A DNA stretch of 41,805 nucleotides from a virus. Both the position numbers and the translations under genes were made by a program. The notes under the pieces are model-generated. The model searched no databases, had not been told where the DNA came from, and saw only the letters and a program-made list of their open reading frames with translations. Location of the stretch: the IMG/VR virus record IMGVR_UViG_3300036886_000512, positions 1-41,805 of that record; one strand, 5' to 3'. Below are positions 22,161 to 30,869 of this stretch, piece after piece; within the stretch, counting starts at the first letter, position 1, and each line of letters starts with the position of its first letter.

Positions 22161-23716
22161 AGCTGACCACGCTCAATCTCGCCGGCGCTGCCGAATTCGC
22201 CAACGCGCTCGATCACACACGCGCGATCGCGGGCGATGACGCAGTCGTCGCGCAGGTAAAAGAGAACCTGCTCCCCGCGCTCTTCACGCTTGCCGGCGGC
22301 AACGATCCGGAAGATGCGAAGTATCGCCGCATCACCGCCCCGCAGATGCGCCGCGACCTCAACCCGCTCATGCAGGAGCGGATGCAGGCCGTCTGCTACT
22401 ACCTCTCGGTCACCAACCCGTTCGCCAAGCGCATCGTCGAAGTCATCGTCAGCTACGTCTTCGGCGAGGGCATCAAGGTCGTCTGCACGGATCCGAAGGC
22501 GCAGGAAGTTGTCGACAAGTGCTGGAACGATCCGGTGAACGCCCTGGGCGATCCCGATCGCGGCGTGCGCAGTTGGGGCAAGGAACTCTCCGTCTTCGGC
22601 GAAGTGGTAATCCCCGTGGTCGAGAATCCGACCAACGGCGCGGTGCGCTTCGGCTACGTCGATCCGCTCGATATCGCCGCCATCGAGTACGGCGCGCTCA
22701 TGCCCGACGACACCATGGGCTTCCTCGCCATCCCCGTCGCCGTGCTGCTCAAGAAGCGCGTCGGCGAGAGTGCGAGCAAGCGCCTGGCCATCATTCGCCA
22801 GGACGAGGACCCCAACTCGGAGAGCTTCGGCCAGCTCGTCGGCGATTGCTTCTACTCCGCCGTGAACAAGGCGAAGGGCGGCACGCGCGGTTTCAGCGAC
22901 CTGTTCGCCCTGGCCGACTGGGCCGATGTTTTCGACGCCATGATCTTCGACGTCGCCGATCGCAATCGCTTCCTCAACGCCTTCGTGTGGGACCTGGAAG
23001 TCAGCGGCGCAGACGAAGAGGCCGTCAATAAGTGGAAGAAGTACATCACGCAATCTCCGCCGAAGCAGGGCGGGGCCTTCGTGCACAACGAGCAAGTCAA
23101 GCTCTCGGCGCAGACGCCCGACCTGAAGGGCGCCGACAATTCCGAGATCTCGAAGATGGTCCGCAATTACGGACTGGGCGGCGCCGGCCTGCCCACCTGG
23201 TTCTTCGCCGACGGCAGCGATACCAACCGCTCCACCGCCGACGAGATGACGGGCCCGACGGGCAAGAAGCTCACCGACCGCCAGAACGAAGTGAAGTCGA
23301 TGATCTCGACGGTCGTCACTTACGTGCTCGATCGCGCCATCGCCCGCGGCGTGCTGGCGCAGACGGTCGATCGCAGCTTCAAGTTGCAGGTCCCCGACCT
23401 GATGATCAAGGACCTGTCGAAAGCGGCGGCCACGCTGGGCGCGCTCACCAATTCGATTTCGATTGCGGAAGAGAACGGCTGGATCCGCGGCGAGACCGCC
23501 GCGCGCTGCTTCCACGTATTGCTCGGCCAGATCGGCGTCGATGTCGATACCGACGATGAATACAAGAAGGCGCAGCAGGAAGCGCGGGACCGCCAGGCGA
23601 AGCAGGTCGATGCGCTCGCTCCGCAGAAGATGCTCGCCTCGACGCTCACGCAACTCGAACAGGCACGCGCCGGCGCCGCCGCACCTGGTGCGCCCCCGAA
23701 AGCGAGCGTGCAATGA
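22157..23716 (+). CDS. Portal protein
   Basis: 519 aa. Located directly after the large terminase with an ATGA overlap, as in Mu-like phages. Typical portal features: an N-terminal YYLSVTNPFAKRIVEVIVSYVFGEG helix-strand region, a mixed alpha/beta wing, a long C-terminal helix and an Ala/Gln-rich tail. The portal is the dodecameric ring at the prohead vertex through which DNA enters. Assignment rests on order, length and overall pattern. Confidence 0.85.
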   Translation: MKLTTLNLAGAAEFANALDHTRAIAGDDAVVAQVKENLLPALFTLAGGNDPEDAKYRRITAPQMRRDLNPLMQERMQAVCYYLSVTNPFAKRIVEVIVSYVFGEGIKVVCTDPKAQEVVDKCWNDPVNALGDPDRGVRSWGKELSVFGEVVIPVVENPTNGAVRFGYVDPLDIAAIEYGALMPDDTMGFLAIPVAVLLKKRVGESASKRLAIIRQDEDPNSESFGQLVGDCFYSAVNKAKGGTRGFSDLFALADWADVFDAMIFDVADRNRFLNAFVWDLEVSGADEEAVNKWKKYITQSPPKQGGAFVHNEQVKLSAQTPDLKGADNSEISKMVRNYGLGGAGLPTWFFADGSDTNRSTADEMTGPTGKKLTDRQNEVKSMISTVVTYVLDRAIARGVLAQTVDRSFKLQVPDLMIKDLSKAAATLGALTNSISIAEENGWIRGETAARCFHVLLGQIGVDVDTDDEYKKAQQEARDRQAKQVDALAPQKMLASTLTQLEQARAGAAAPGAPPKASVQ

Positions 23717-24609
23717 CGCGCCAGGAACAATTCGCGCAGAAGGTCCAGCAGCTCATCGCCAGCGCGCAGCAGCTCGCCCCCGAAGCGCGCTCGGCCGTTA
23801 TGGACCTACTGAACCAGGCGCGCCAGCGGATCCTCGCGCAGCTCGCCGATTCCGATCCCTCCAGCTTCTCCACCTGGCAACTGCGCAACCTGAAGAACTC
23901 GGTGGACCAGGCGATGCAGACTTTCCAGGACGAAGCGACCAAAGCCATCGCCGCGCTGCAAACCTCGGCCGCGCGCCTGGGCAGCGAGATGGCCGGCGCA
24001 CCGCTGGCCTCAACTGGGCTGAGCATGAGCGCGATCGGCGGCGTCGATGCCTCCACTCTCGCCATCGCCCAGGGTTACACGGCGGACCTCATCACCGGCC
24101 TCTCGAAGGACTCGGCCGCCCGCATCAACGCCATCATCCAGCGCGCATTCCTGGGCGGGCAATCGGTCACCGACATCATTGACCAGGTCGGACGCGCTCT
24201 GAACAACGGCAAGGATTTCGGCGGGATCTTCAGCCAGATCGGCAAGCGCGCCGAGACCATCGCCGTGAACGAGGTCCTGCGCGTGCACTCGATCGCGCAG
24301 ATGGGGCGCCTCACTGATATGGCCGGCCTGCATCCCGGACTGAAGAAGCAATGGAAGCATCTGGACGCCGCGCGCATCCCGCGCCCGCTGCACATCGCGG
24401 CCGATGGCCAGGTGCGTGAAGTGGGCGAACCGTTCCACATCGGCGGCGAGGCCTTGATGTATCCGCGCGATCCCAACGGATCGCCCGAGAACACCATCAA
24501 CTGCCACTGCCTGATGACGCCGTTTTTTGCCGACGAAGATTTGCAGCCCAGCGCCGCGCAGCGCGGACTGCTCGACAGTTTGGGAATTTCAGTTGTTCGG
24601 GCCGCATAG
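23713..24609 (+). CDS. MuF-type head morphogenesis protein
   Basis: 298 aa. N-terminal helical part, then a C-terminal domain with NEVLRVHSIAQM and the closing NTINCHCLMTP motif. The paired H/C-H-C residues are typical of phage Mu gpF/SPP1 gp7-type minor head proteins. These few-copy proteins bind the portal and enter the head. Directly after the portal, with ATGA overlap. Shorter than Mu gpF. Confidence 0.88.
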   Translation: MTRQEQFAQKVQQLIASAQQLAPEARSAVMDLLNQARQRILAQLADSDPSSFSTWQLRNLKNSVDQAMQTFQDEATKAIAALQTSAARLGSEMAGAPLASTGLSMSAIGGVDASTLAIAQGYTADLITGLSKDSAARINAIIQRAFLGGQSVTDIIDQVGRALNNGKDFGGIFSQIGKRAETIAVNEVLRVHSIAQMGRLTDMAGLHPGLKKQWKHLDAARIPRPLHIAADGQVREVGEPFHIGGEALMYPRDPNGSPENTINCHCLMTPFFADEDLQPSAAQRGLLDSLGISVVRAA

Positions 24610-24628
24610 GCCAGAAGGAGGAGGAGAC

Positions 24629-25006
24629 GTGGAGAAAGTGAATGTACCCGATGCCCCGCGCGTGCTTCCCAAATCGCTGCAGGCGAAATGGAAAGAGACG
24701 TACGAGAAGGAATACTTGATCGCCGCGCGCAACGAGAACCTGAGCGCCGACGATTGCCACCGCGCGGCCGCGCAGTTCGCCAACCGCATGCTCGCCGTCG
24801 AGGCGCCGCAGTCGTACCAGGAAGCGATGGAGATGGCGCCCTGGACGGTGCACGCGTCGAACCGGGACGAGGTGCGCGCCGGCACGGCCGACACGCTGAA
24901 GATCGTCACCATCGACGGCCGCAAGTACAGCTTCAAGGCGCCGCGCCAGGCGAAGTCGGCGGAGAAGCCGGCTGCAAATGGTGGCGGAGAGAAGTCCGCG
25001 GCCTAA
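24629..25006 (+). CDS. Small head-region protein, ChaB-like N-terminus
   Basis: 125 aa from GTG 24629, preceded by a long AGGAGGAGGAG site; the frame is open further up but over the MuF gene. The N-terminal LPKSLQAKWKETYEKEYLIA followed by D-D-C-H-R-A-A-A-Q-F-A-N-R-M resembles a ChaB domain, seen beside head genes in some phages. The C-terminus has a short beta segment and a Lys/Ala-rich tail. ChaB similarity is weak. Confidence 0.6.
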   Translation: MEKVNVPDAPRVLPKSLQAKWKETYEKEYLIAARNENLSADDCHRAAAQFANRMLAVEAPQSYQEAMEMAPWTVHASNRDEVRAGTADTLKIVTIDGRKYSFKAPRQAKSAEKPAANGGGEKSAA

Positions 25007-25040
25007 ACGAACTCGCCTCCTCGGGGGAGTGAGCGAGCGT

Positions 25041-25077
25041 CCCCTGGCCGGTAGCAGCCCGCCGCCGGCCGGGGGTT
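25041..25077 (+). terminator. Hairpin before the capsid gene
   Basis: CCCCTGGCCGG (25041-25051) pairs with CCGGCCGGGGG (25065-25075), 11 bp with one T-G wobble and a 13-nt loop, followed by TT. It could dampen transcription or protect the capsid mRNA. Terminator strength looks low. Confidence 0.4.
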
Positions 25078-25100
25078 CAGAAAAGGAAGAGGGACCGACG

Positions 25101-27602
25101 ATGAAACGAGTTCTGATGACTGGCAATCGGCAACTGGCAACTGCTCTCGTCCGCGAAGCCATGATGATGACCGCCGCGCCCGAGATGTCGTTCGACGACA
25201 TTCAGTCGCGCATCTATGCCGCGCTGCGGCTGAAGTTCGGAGTCGACAGCGCCGTCTATTGCGTCGACACCTTCCCCACCTACGTCATCATTCGCCAGGC
25301 TGATGGCGCGCTCTATCGCTTGGACTATGCCTGGGGTGACCGCGACGGCGACGGCCAGACCGACGACATCATCTTCAGCGGAGATCCGCAGGAAGTGGAA
25401 GAAGCGTACATCCCGGTCAGCCAGGCCGCGACCTTCATCGCCGAAGAAGCCGGCTCGAAGCCGGATCCGTGGAAGTTCCCGGTGCAAATTATGAAGCCGG
25501 GCATCGCGCACGGTGAGATCGTCCAAGACGGCAAGCGCATCCCGCTGCCGCACAACTTCGGCCCCGGCGTGGTTGCCGAGGTGGCGCAAGCCGCAAACAC
25601 CGCGCGCTTCGGACGTCGCCATCCCGCCAGCGGATTGGGCGAAGACGACCCCGAGCGCACCGCCGGCTGGTTCGATCACGGCCGCGTCGTCGGCGATTGC
25701 GCCACCGCTGACCTGAACCTCTTCAAATCCGAAACCGCCATGCAGGCGCGCCTGAACGCCGCGCGCGAAGCCGGACAGCTCGGCCAGTTCGGCCTCTCCA
25801 TCCTCGGCATCTTCGCATTCCGCGCCGCGAAGATCGAAGGGCGCGATGCGCTCGATGCAGTCAAGCTGGTGAAACTCGCCAGCATCGATCTGTGCGCCGA
25901 GCCCGGCGCCGGCGGTGGCTTTCTGGAAGCCATGCGCGTCGCCGCCTCGCGCGCCACGTTCTCGCAAATTTCTGATCTGCAATCGAAGGCAGTCAAACAG
26001 TCTTCCGCAACCGGCGGACTTAACGAAGGCGGTGCACGTAGCGCCAGCCCTCACGGAGGAACAGCAATGAAGGAACGTATTCTGAAGGCAATCGAGGCGC
26101 TACGGAAGTCCAACGCCGCACGCGCCACGGAACTCACCACCCAACTCACCGCCGCCGCCGAGGACGCCGGCAAGCAGAGCGAAGTACTCGCCCTGGTCGC
26201 CGAGGCGCTCACCGGCGTCGTCAGCATCGGAGCTGCGGCCGCGCAAACCGCGGGCGAAGACGTTGTCGCGCAGGCCAAGGAAGCCCTCAAGCAGGCTCAG
26301 CGCATCCAGGCCGACAACCGGCTGGAAACCAAGCTCGCCACTTCGAAGCTGCCCGTGCCGGCGCTCGCGATCATTCGTGAGTCGGCGAAGGAAGCCTTCG
26401 ACGATGGCCGGCTCTGGGACGATGCCAAAGTCGACGCCAAGATCGCCAGCGTCCGCGAATCGTTCGCGGCCTTCACCACGGCGCGCGTGCACTCCGGCAT
26501 CGAAGTCGGGCGCGACTCGGAAGAGAAGCTCCAGCTCGCCATGAACAAGATGCTGGGCGTCCGTGAAGCGATGGCCGATGCGACGGTGCACGCCTTCCGC
26601 GGCCTCAAGGACGCGTACGTCACCCTCACCGGCGATCGCAACCTCGCGTTCGGAGTGGGCGGCCACGGCGGCTTCCTGGCCAAGGAAGCGACGGTCGTGA
26701 CCGGCGACTTTCCCAACATCCTGCTCAACTCGATGACCAAGAAGCTGCTCCAGGACTACCGCGAACCGCAGTACGCCTGGGTCGACAACCTGGTCAGCGT
26801 GGTCGACATCAACGACTTCAAGTCGCAGGACCGCGTGCGCATGGGTTACCTGGCTGACCTGGCGACCGTGGCCGAGGATGGACCCTACACCGACTTCGTG
26901 GTGCCGACCGACGAGAAGATCAGCTACGTGGCCACCAAGCGCGGCAACGTGCTGCCCATCTCGCGCGAGACCATCCTCAACGACGACCTGAACAAGATCG
27001 CGCAATTCCCGGCGCGCATCAGTCGTGCGGCACGCCGCACTTACGCCAAGTTCGTGCTCGGCTTCTTCGTCAACAGCCCGAACTTCGACGCCGACGCCAC
27101 CGCCTGGTTCCACGCCAACCACGCCAACCTGGGCGCCGCCGCCCTCACCATCGACGAGTTGGTGCTGCGCGAGATCGCCCTGCGTACCCAGACCGAGAAG
27201 GATTCGGCCGAGCCGCTCGACTTGACCCTCGACTGGATCATGGTGCCGGTGCAACTGGCCGCGCAGGCCTTCCGCATCAACAGCGCGCAGTTCGTCAACC
27301 CCGGCGTCGGGATCCAGGTGCCGAACCCGTTCTGGCAGCGCTTCGGCGCGAACGGCGAGCGTATTTACCAGAGCGCCCTGCTCGTCGACGCCAACGACTG
27401 GTATTACGGGACCAGCCCGGCCAACGCGCCCTTCCTGGAAGTCGGCTTCGTCCAGGGACAGCGCGAGCCGCAGATGTTCCTGCAGAACGATCCCACGGTG
27501 GGCGCGGTCTTCACCAACGACCGCATCACCTACAAGGTCCGCCACGAATACGGTGGCGACATCATGGATTACCGCGGCGTCGGCAAGAACGTCGTCGCCT
27601 AG
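25101..27602 (+). CDS. Prohead protease / major capsid fusion protein
   Basis: 833 aa from ATG 25101. Residues 1-110 hold a small beta domain (VYCVDTFPTYVIIRQADGALYR). From about 130 to 290 lies a prohead-protease-like domain with GWFDHGR (H about 194), FGLSI (S233) and SIDLCAEPGAGGG (D263) as a candidate catalytic set. A linker leads to an internal ATG at 26067 with GGAGGA upstream, then a scaffold-like helical segment and the HK97-fold capsid (to 833). Protease-capsid fusions are known in Mu-like phages. Self-cleavage after assembly is expected. A heptamer array (25115-25142) encodes part of the N-terminus. Confidence 0.88.
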   Translation: MKRVLMTGNRQLATALVREAMMMTAAPEMSFDDIQSRIYAALRLKFGVDSAVYCVDTFPTYVIIRQADGALYRLDYAWGDRDGDGQTDDIIFSGDPQEVEEAYIPVSQAATFIAEEAGSKPDPWKFPVQIMKPGIAHGEIVQDGKRIPLPHNFGPGVVAEVAQAANTARFGRRHPASGLGEDDPERTAGWFDHGRVVGDCATADLNLFKSETAMQARLNAAREAGQLGQFGLSILGIFAFRAAKIEGRDALDAVKLVKLASIDLCAEPGAGGGFLEAMRVAASRATFSQISDLQSKAVKQSSATGGLNEGGARSASPHGGTAMKERILKAIEALRKSNAARATELTTQLTAAAEDAGKQSEVLALVAEALTGVVSIGAAAAQTAGEDVVAQAKEALKQAQRIQADNRLETKLATSKLPVPALAIIRESAKEAFDDGRLWDDAKVDAKIASVRESFAAFTTARVHSGIEVGRDSEEKLQLAMNKMLGVREAMADATVHAFRGLKDAYVTLTGDRNLAFGVGGHGGFLAKEATVVTGDFPNILLNSMTKKLLQDYREPQYAWVDNLVSVVDINDFKSQDRVRMGYLADLATVAEDGPYTDFVVPTDEKISYVATKRGNVLPISRETILNDDLNKIAQFPARISRAARRTYAKFVLGFFVNSPNFDADATAWFHANHANLGAAALTIDELVLREIALRTQTEKDSAEPLDLTLDWIMVPVQLAAQAFRINSAQFVNPGVGIQVPNPFWQRFGANGERIYQSALLVDANDWYYGTSPANAPFLEVGFVQGQREPQMFLQNDPTVGAVFTNDRITYKVRHEYGGDIMDYRGVGKNVVA
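25115..25142. repeat. Tandem heptamer repeat locus 4 (inside the capsid fusion gene)
   Basis: Phased 7-mers GATGACT, GGCAATC, GGCAACT, GGCAACT starting five codons after the ATG, translated in frame as MTGNRQLATAL. Same family as the arrays at 2843, 3240 and 12334. Confidence 0.8.
26067..26069 (+). promoter_or_regulatory. Internal start in the capsid fusion gene
   Basis: ATG with GGAGGA 7 nt upstream at 26055-26060, in frame with the fusion. Translation here would give a 511-aa product (scaffold segment plus capsid, 26067-27602) without the protease. Confidence 0.6.
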
Positions 27603-27618
27603 GCCCAGCGCGTGAGCT

Positions 27619-27643
27619 GAGGGCGGCTTCGGCCGCCCTCTTC
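27619..27643 (+). terminator. Strong hairpin after the capsid gene
   Basis: A perfect 9-bp stem GAGGGCGGC / GCCGCCCTC closed by a TTCG tetraloop, 17 nt after the capsid stop, followed by TTC. Likely a partial terminator or mRNA 3'-end stabiliser that lets the capsid message be more abundant than the downstream genes. Confidence 0.65.
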
Positions 27644-27675
27644 AAGGACAACGATTTCAATCCGGAGAGGGGAAC

Positions 27676-28695
27676 ATGAAAACAATTCGCAACATCGTTC
27701 TGACTGCGCTGCTTCTGGCCGTCGCGATCATGATCACGCCGCCGCCCGCCGCCGCGCAGAACAACTACACCGACGCTACCGGCGGATTCATGAAGGAGCA
27801 GGCCATCGCCGCTTCCGCCGCGCGCGTCGCCAGCTTCACTTCCGCGATCATCGACGTCGGCGCTTATGCCGGCGGCGAGATCCTGATCGATGCCACCGCC
27901 AAAACCGGCACCTCGCCCACCCTGGACTTCGTCTTCAAGAGTTGCTCGACGACCAGCGCGGCGACCTGCCGCACGCACTCGACGTTGGCACAGATCACCG
28001 ATACCGGCTATTACCGGCTGCCGGTCTCGGGCTTTGGGCGTTACGTCGAGCTCGTCGGCACGCTCGGCGGCTCGGACACGCCCGGCTACACCTACAGCAT
28101 CGTCGGCGTGTTCAAGCCTTATCCGAATACGACCAGCGTGCCGGCCACGACCGCCCAGGGCACCGCCGCCGGCGATGCCGGCTACTGGCCGGTGAAGGTC
28201 ACCAACGGCACCCAATCGCTGCCTACAGGCGATGCCCTGGCGCGCTCGATCTTTGTGAAGCCGGGAGATGGCACCACTTCCATCGCGGTGAAAGCGGCAT
28301 CGACTGCTTCGGCGGCGACTGACCCTGCGTTGGTAGTGGTTGGATCTCCGAATGGCGGTGACCCTTGCAGCAATCCGTCGGTTGCGAAGGCATCCATCGC
28401 GTTCAACATTCCGACAGCTACTACAACCAGCTTGGTGGCGGTAAGTGCCAGCACTCAGGTGTACGTCTGCGGCTTTGCAGCGACCCTCGGCGCCTCCACT
28501 ACCGTGTCGCTGGAGTCCGGGACGAGTACTGCCTGCACCGGCACTCGCGCCTTGACAGGGGTGTTCACGCCGGCAACTGGCGGCTATGTGCACATTGCAT
28601 TCCCGCTCGGCCCTGCTCAAGCCGCGGATGGCGTCTGCGCCGTAACCACTGGCACCGGCGGCGCGAACGGTGTGCTTAGCTACGTGCAGCGATAG
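27676..28695 (+). CDS. Exported candidate decoration protein
   Basis: 339 aa with GAGAGGGG before the ATG. A Sec signal peptide (IVLTALLLAVAIMITPPPAAAQ) is followed by a Thr/Ala/Gly-rich beta protein. One segment (VKPGDGTTSIAVKAASTASA, then TDPALVV) resembles a motif found in phage virion proteins. There are several Cys, probably in disulphides. Position right after the major capsid is that of a head decoration protein, yet the signal peptide would send it out of the cytoplasm where heads assemble. Function therefore unclear. Confidence 0.65.
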   Translation: MKTIRNIVLTALLLAVAIMITPPPAAAQNNYTDATGGFMKEQAIAASAARVASFTSAIIDVGAYAGGEILIDATAKTGTSPTLDFVFKSCSTTSAATCRTHSTLAQITDTGYYRLPVSGFGRYVELVGTLGGSDTPGYTYSIVGVFKPYPNTTSVPATTAQGTAAGDAGYWPVKVTNGTQSLPTGDALARSIFVKPGDGTTSIAVKAASTASAATDPALVVVGSPNGGDPCSNPSVAKASIAFNIPTATTTSLVAVSASTQVYVCGFAATLGASTTVSLESGTSTACTGTRALTGVFTPATGGYVHIAFPLGPAQAADGVCAVTTGTGGANGVLSYVQR

Positions 28696-28734
28696 AAAAG
28701 TTCGCTCGGGAGACACGCCTCCTCCGGCGATGGA

Positions 28735-28770
28735 AGGCGCGGCGATCGTAACTGGCCGTCGCGCCTTTTT
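28735..28770 (+). terminator. Rho-independent terminator
   Basis: A 10-bp stem (AGGCGCGGCG / CGTCGCGCCT with one G-T pair, 12-nt loop) ends in TTTTT. It lies between the exported protein gene and the connector gene. Confidence 0.8.
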
Positions 28771-28779
28771 GAAAACGAC

Positions 28780-29502
28780 ATGACGTTTGCTGAATTACAA
28801 GCCGAAGTCGCAAGCCTGATCCAGGATGCGGCCGCGACGCTCGTCACCGGCGATCGCGACGCGCGCATTCGCCAGGCCATCCTTCAGCGCTATTCGAAGG
28901 ACCGCCCCTGGGAAGTGACCAACGACATCGCCGGCAACGGCACACAGTATCTCGGTGTCCCCGTCATCTCCGCCGGCACGTACAACGGCGCCGTGTTTGA
29001 AGATGGCTGGTCGGTGATCCGGCAGATTGAATTCCCCATCGGGCAGTGGCCGCCGGCGCTGCTCGATACGAGCCACGATTACGCGCTCGTGCGCACGCCC
29101 ACCGGCCCGAAGATCTATCTCGATACCTGCACGCCCGGCGTTGGCGACCTGTTGCGCATCACCTGGACCTCGCGCCACCTGGCTGCCGCCACCAGCATCC
29201 AGCAGTTTGATTTCAACGCCGTCGCCGACCTGGCCGCCTCGCTCTGCTGCGATGCTCTGGCCCAGATCTACGCGCAGACGCGCGACGTCTCGCTGCAGGC
29301 CGATTCCGTCAATTACCGCACCAAGTCGCAGGAGTACCTGGCGCTGGCCAAGAACCTGCGCAAGCGCTACTGCGACCACATGGGCATTGCCGATAGCGTC
29401 GCCGGGCAGGCCGCGAACAAGCCCGCCATGGCGCTGGGCGATATGGACGAGACCATGCAGATCGGCGTCGACCGCCTGATCCACAAACGGGGGACACGCT
29501 GA
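28780..29502 (+). CDS. Head-tail connector protein
   Basis: 240 aa. N-terminal helices (FAELQAEVASLIQDAA) and RIRQAILQRYSKDRPWEVT are like phage head-completion adaptors that sit below the portal. The C-terminus is helical. Placed between head and tail genes; ends by overlapping the next ATG. Assignment by position and general pattern. Confidence 0.65.
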   Translation: MTFAELQAEVASLIQDAAATLVTGDRDARIRQAILQRYSKDRPWEVTNDIAGNGTQYLGVPVISAGTYNGAVFEDGWSVIRQIEFPIGQWPPALLDTSHDYALVRTPTGPKIYLDTCTPGVGDLLRITWTSRHLAAATSIQQFDFNAVADLAASLCCDALAQIYAQTRDVSLQADSVNYRTKSQEYLALAKNLRKRYCDHMGIADSVAGQAANKPAMALGDMDETMQIGVDRLIHKRGTR

Positions 29503-30017
29503 TGCCGGCTGAATTCAAATTCAAAATCACCGGCGTCGACGAAGTCGCGGCCGAGATCCGCGATGCGGTCCGCGCCGGCCAGGTCCGCGGGCTGGAAAAG
29601 ATCGCCCTGCGCGGCCAGCAACTGGTGATGGAGGCATGGCCGGTCGGCGCCACCGGTTTCGGCGCGCATTCCGTCGCTTACCTGGTCGAGGGCGAGAAAT
29701 CTCCGATGGTCGCGCGCATCTTCGAAGGTGCGCCCGCCGATGTTTACGCTGCGCCTGTCGAATTCGGCTCGCGCCCGCACTTCCCGCCGGTTGGGGCACT
29801 GCTGCTCTGGGTGCAGAAGAAGATGGGCGCGAAGAACGAGAAGGAAGCCCTATCGATCGCGTTTGCGATTGCGAAGACTATCGCCAAGCGCGGCACCCCT
29901 GCGGCCCACATGTTTTCCGGCATCGCGCTCAAGACTCTCGAAGTTGAGGCGCCGGGGCTACTCGAAGTAGCCCTCGCGCAGGAACTGCAGAGCCGCGGCA
30001 TGGGAGGAAACGCCTGA
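29502..30017 (+). CDS. Neck/tail-completion protein, HK97 gp10-like
   Basis: 171 aa. Starts FKFKITGVDEVAAEIRDAVR, then VEFGSRPHFPPVGALLLWV and IAKTIAKRGTPAAHMF. The E-F/Y-G-S-R-P-H-x-P-P motif and the K-R-G-T helix are the hallmark of the HK97 gp10-type tail-component family, which joins the tail tube to the head. Reliable by motif. Confidence 0.82.
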   Translation: MPAEFKFKITGVDEVAAEIRDAVRAGQVRGLEKIALRGQQLVMEAWPVGATGFGAHSVAYLVEGEKSPMVARIFEGAPADVYAAPVEFGSRPHFPPVGALLLWVQKKMGAKNEKEALSIAFAIAKTIAKRGTPAAHMFSGIALKTLEVEAPGLLEVALAQELQSRGMGGNA

Positions 30018-30019
30018 TT

Positions 30020-30868
30020 ATGAAACGTTATTTACTGATTTTCGCGTTGCTTTCGAGCCTGGCTGGGTCCGCTCAGCAGTACACCACGACCACGCACAGC
30101 GGCTTCCGCAAGCCCACCGCGGGCAGCGTGAACTGGGCCGCCGCGATCAACCAGAATTGGGATGACCTGGACCTGTATCTCTACTCCTCGATCGTTCACC
30201 AGGCTGGGACCGAGACCATCGCCGGGGCGAAAAGGTTCAGCAGCATCGTCAAGGTATCCCCGGCGATTCAAATAACCGACTCTGACGGACTCATCGCTCC
30301 GTTCCAGTTACTCAACGGACCCAACGGAATCCCGGTGGATGAGGGCCCTGGACAGATGGCAGTGCCGACGTTTTATCCGTCTGCGAACAACATGCTGCTT
30401 TCGTTGGATCTGTCGCCGCACGGCGTCCCTGTAGATCTCGGCTACGGGGCGACGTGGTTTGATGCGTGCACCACCGACCAAATCCAATTTGGTCTCGATC
30501 CGACTGTGTGCCTGCATCTCGGTGCCGGACTCAACCCAAGCGGGCTATTCATCGGCGGCGCAATTTACAGCGGGGGGAGCGCACTGCCTCTTATTTTTGG
30601 ACAGATGAACGGCAACCTATTTCCGGCGGTGTGGAATGAAACGATGCGCATCAATGCCGACGCGACTTTGACCGTCGCCAAAGCCGCTACATTTTCCAGC
30701 ACGGTCGCAACGCCAGCACTCGCGCTGAGTTCGCTGGCGGCACCATCTTGCGACGTTTCTCACCGTGGGCAGTTTAACTACGTGGCTGGCGGAACCGGCG
30801 TGAAAGACGTCGTACAGGTGTGCGCAAAAGACGGCGCGAATGCTTACGCGTGGAGGGCGATTTACTGA
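30020..30868 (+). CDS. Exported tail-fibre-like protein within the tail module
   Basis: 282 aa, GGAGG upstream. Signal peptide MKRYLLIFALLSSLAGSAQ is followed directly by a fibre-type N-terminus (SGFRKPTAGSVNWAAAINQN, then WDDLDLYLY), the KP..GS..W...IN.NWD.LD motif common in tail fibres. Beta-rich body; the last 35 residues (CDVSHRGQFNYVAGGTGVKD) resemble a short C-terminal fibre module. It splits the connector/neck genes from the next tail gene. Why a fibre would carry a Sec signal is not explained. Confidence 0.7.
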   Translation: MKRYLLIFALLSSLAGSAQQYTTTTHSGFRKPTAGSVNWAAAINQNWDDLDLYLYSSIVHQAGTETIAGAKRFSSIVKVSPAIQITDSDGLIAPFQLLNGPNGIPVDEGPGQMAVPTFYPSANNMLLSLDLSPHGVPVDLGYGATWFDACTTDQIQFGLDPTVCLHLGAGLNPSGLFIGGAIYSGGSALPLIFGQMNGNLFPAVWNETMRINADATLTVAKAATFSSTVATPALALSSLAAPSCDVSHRGQFNYVAGGTGVKDVVQVCAKDGANAYAWRAIY

Positions 30869-30869
30869 G

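Noticed and set aside
20613-23713. Two long minus-strand frames opposite the terminase and portal genes
   Set aside because: Shadows of the packaging genes with biased composition and no homology-like motif.
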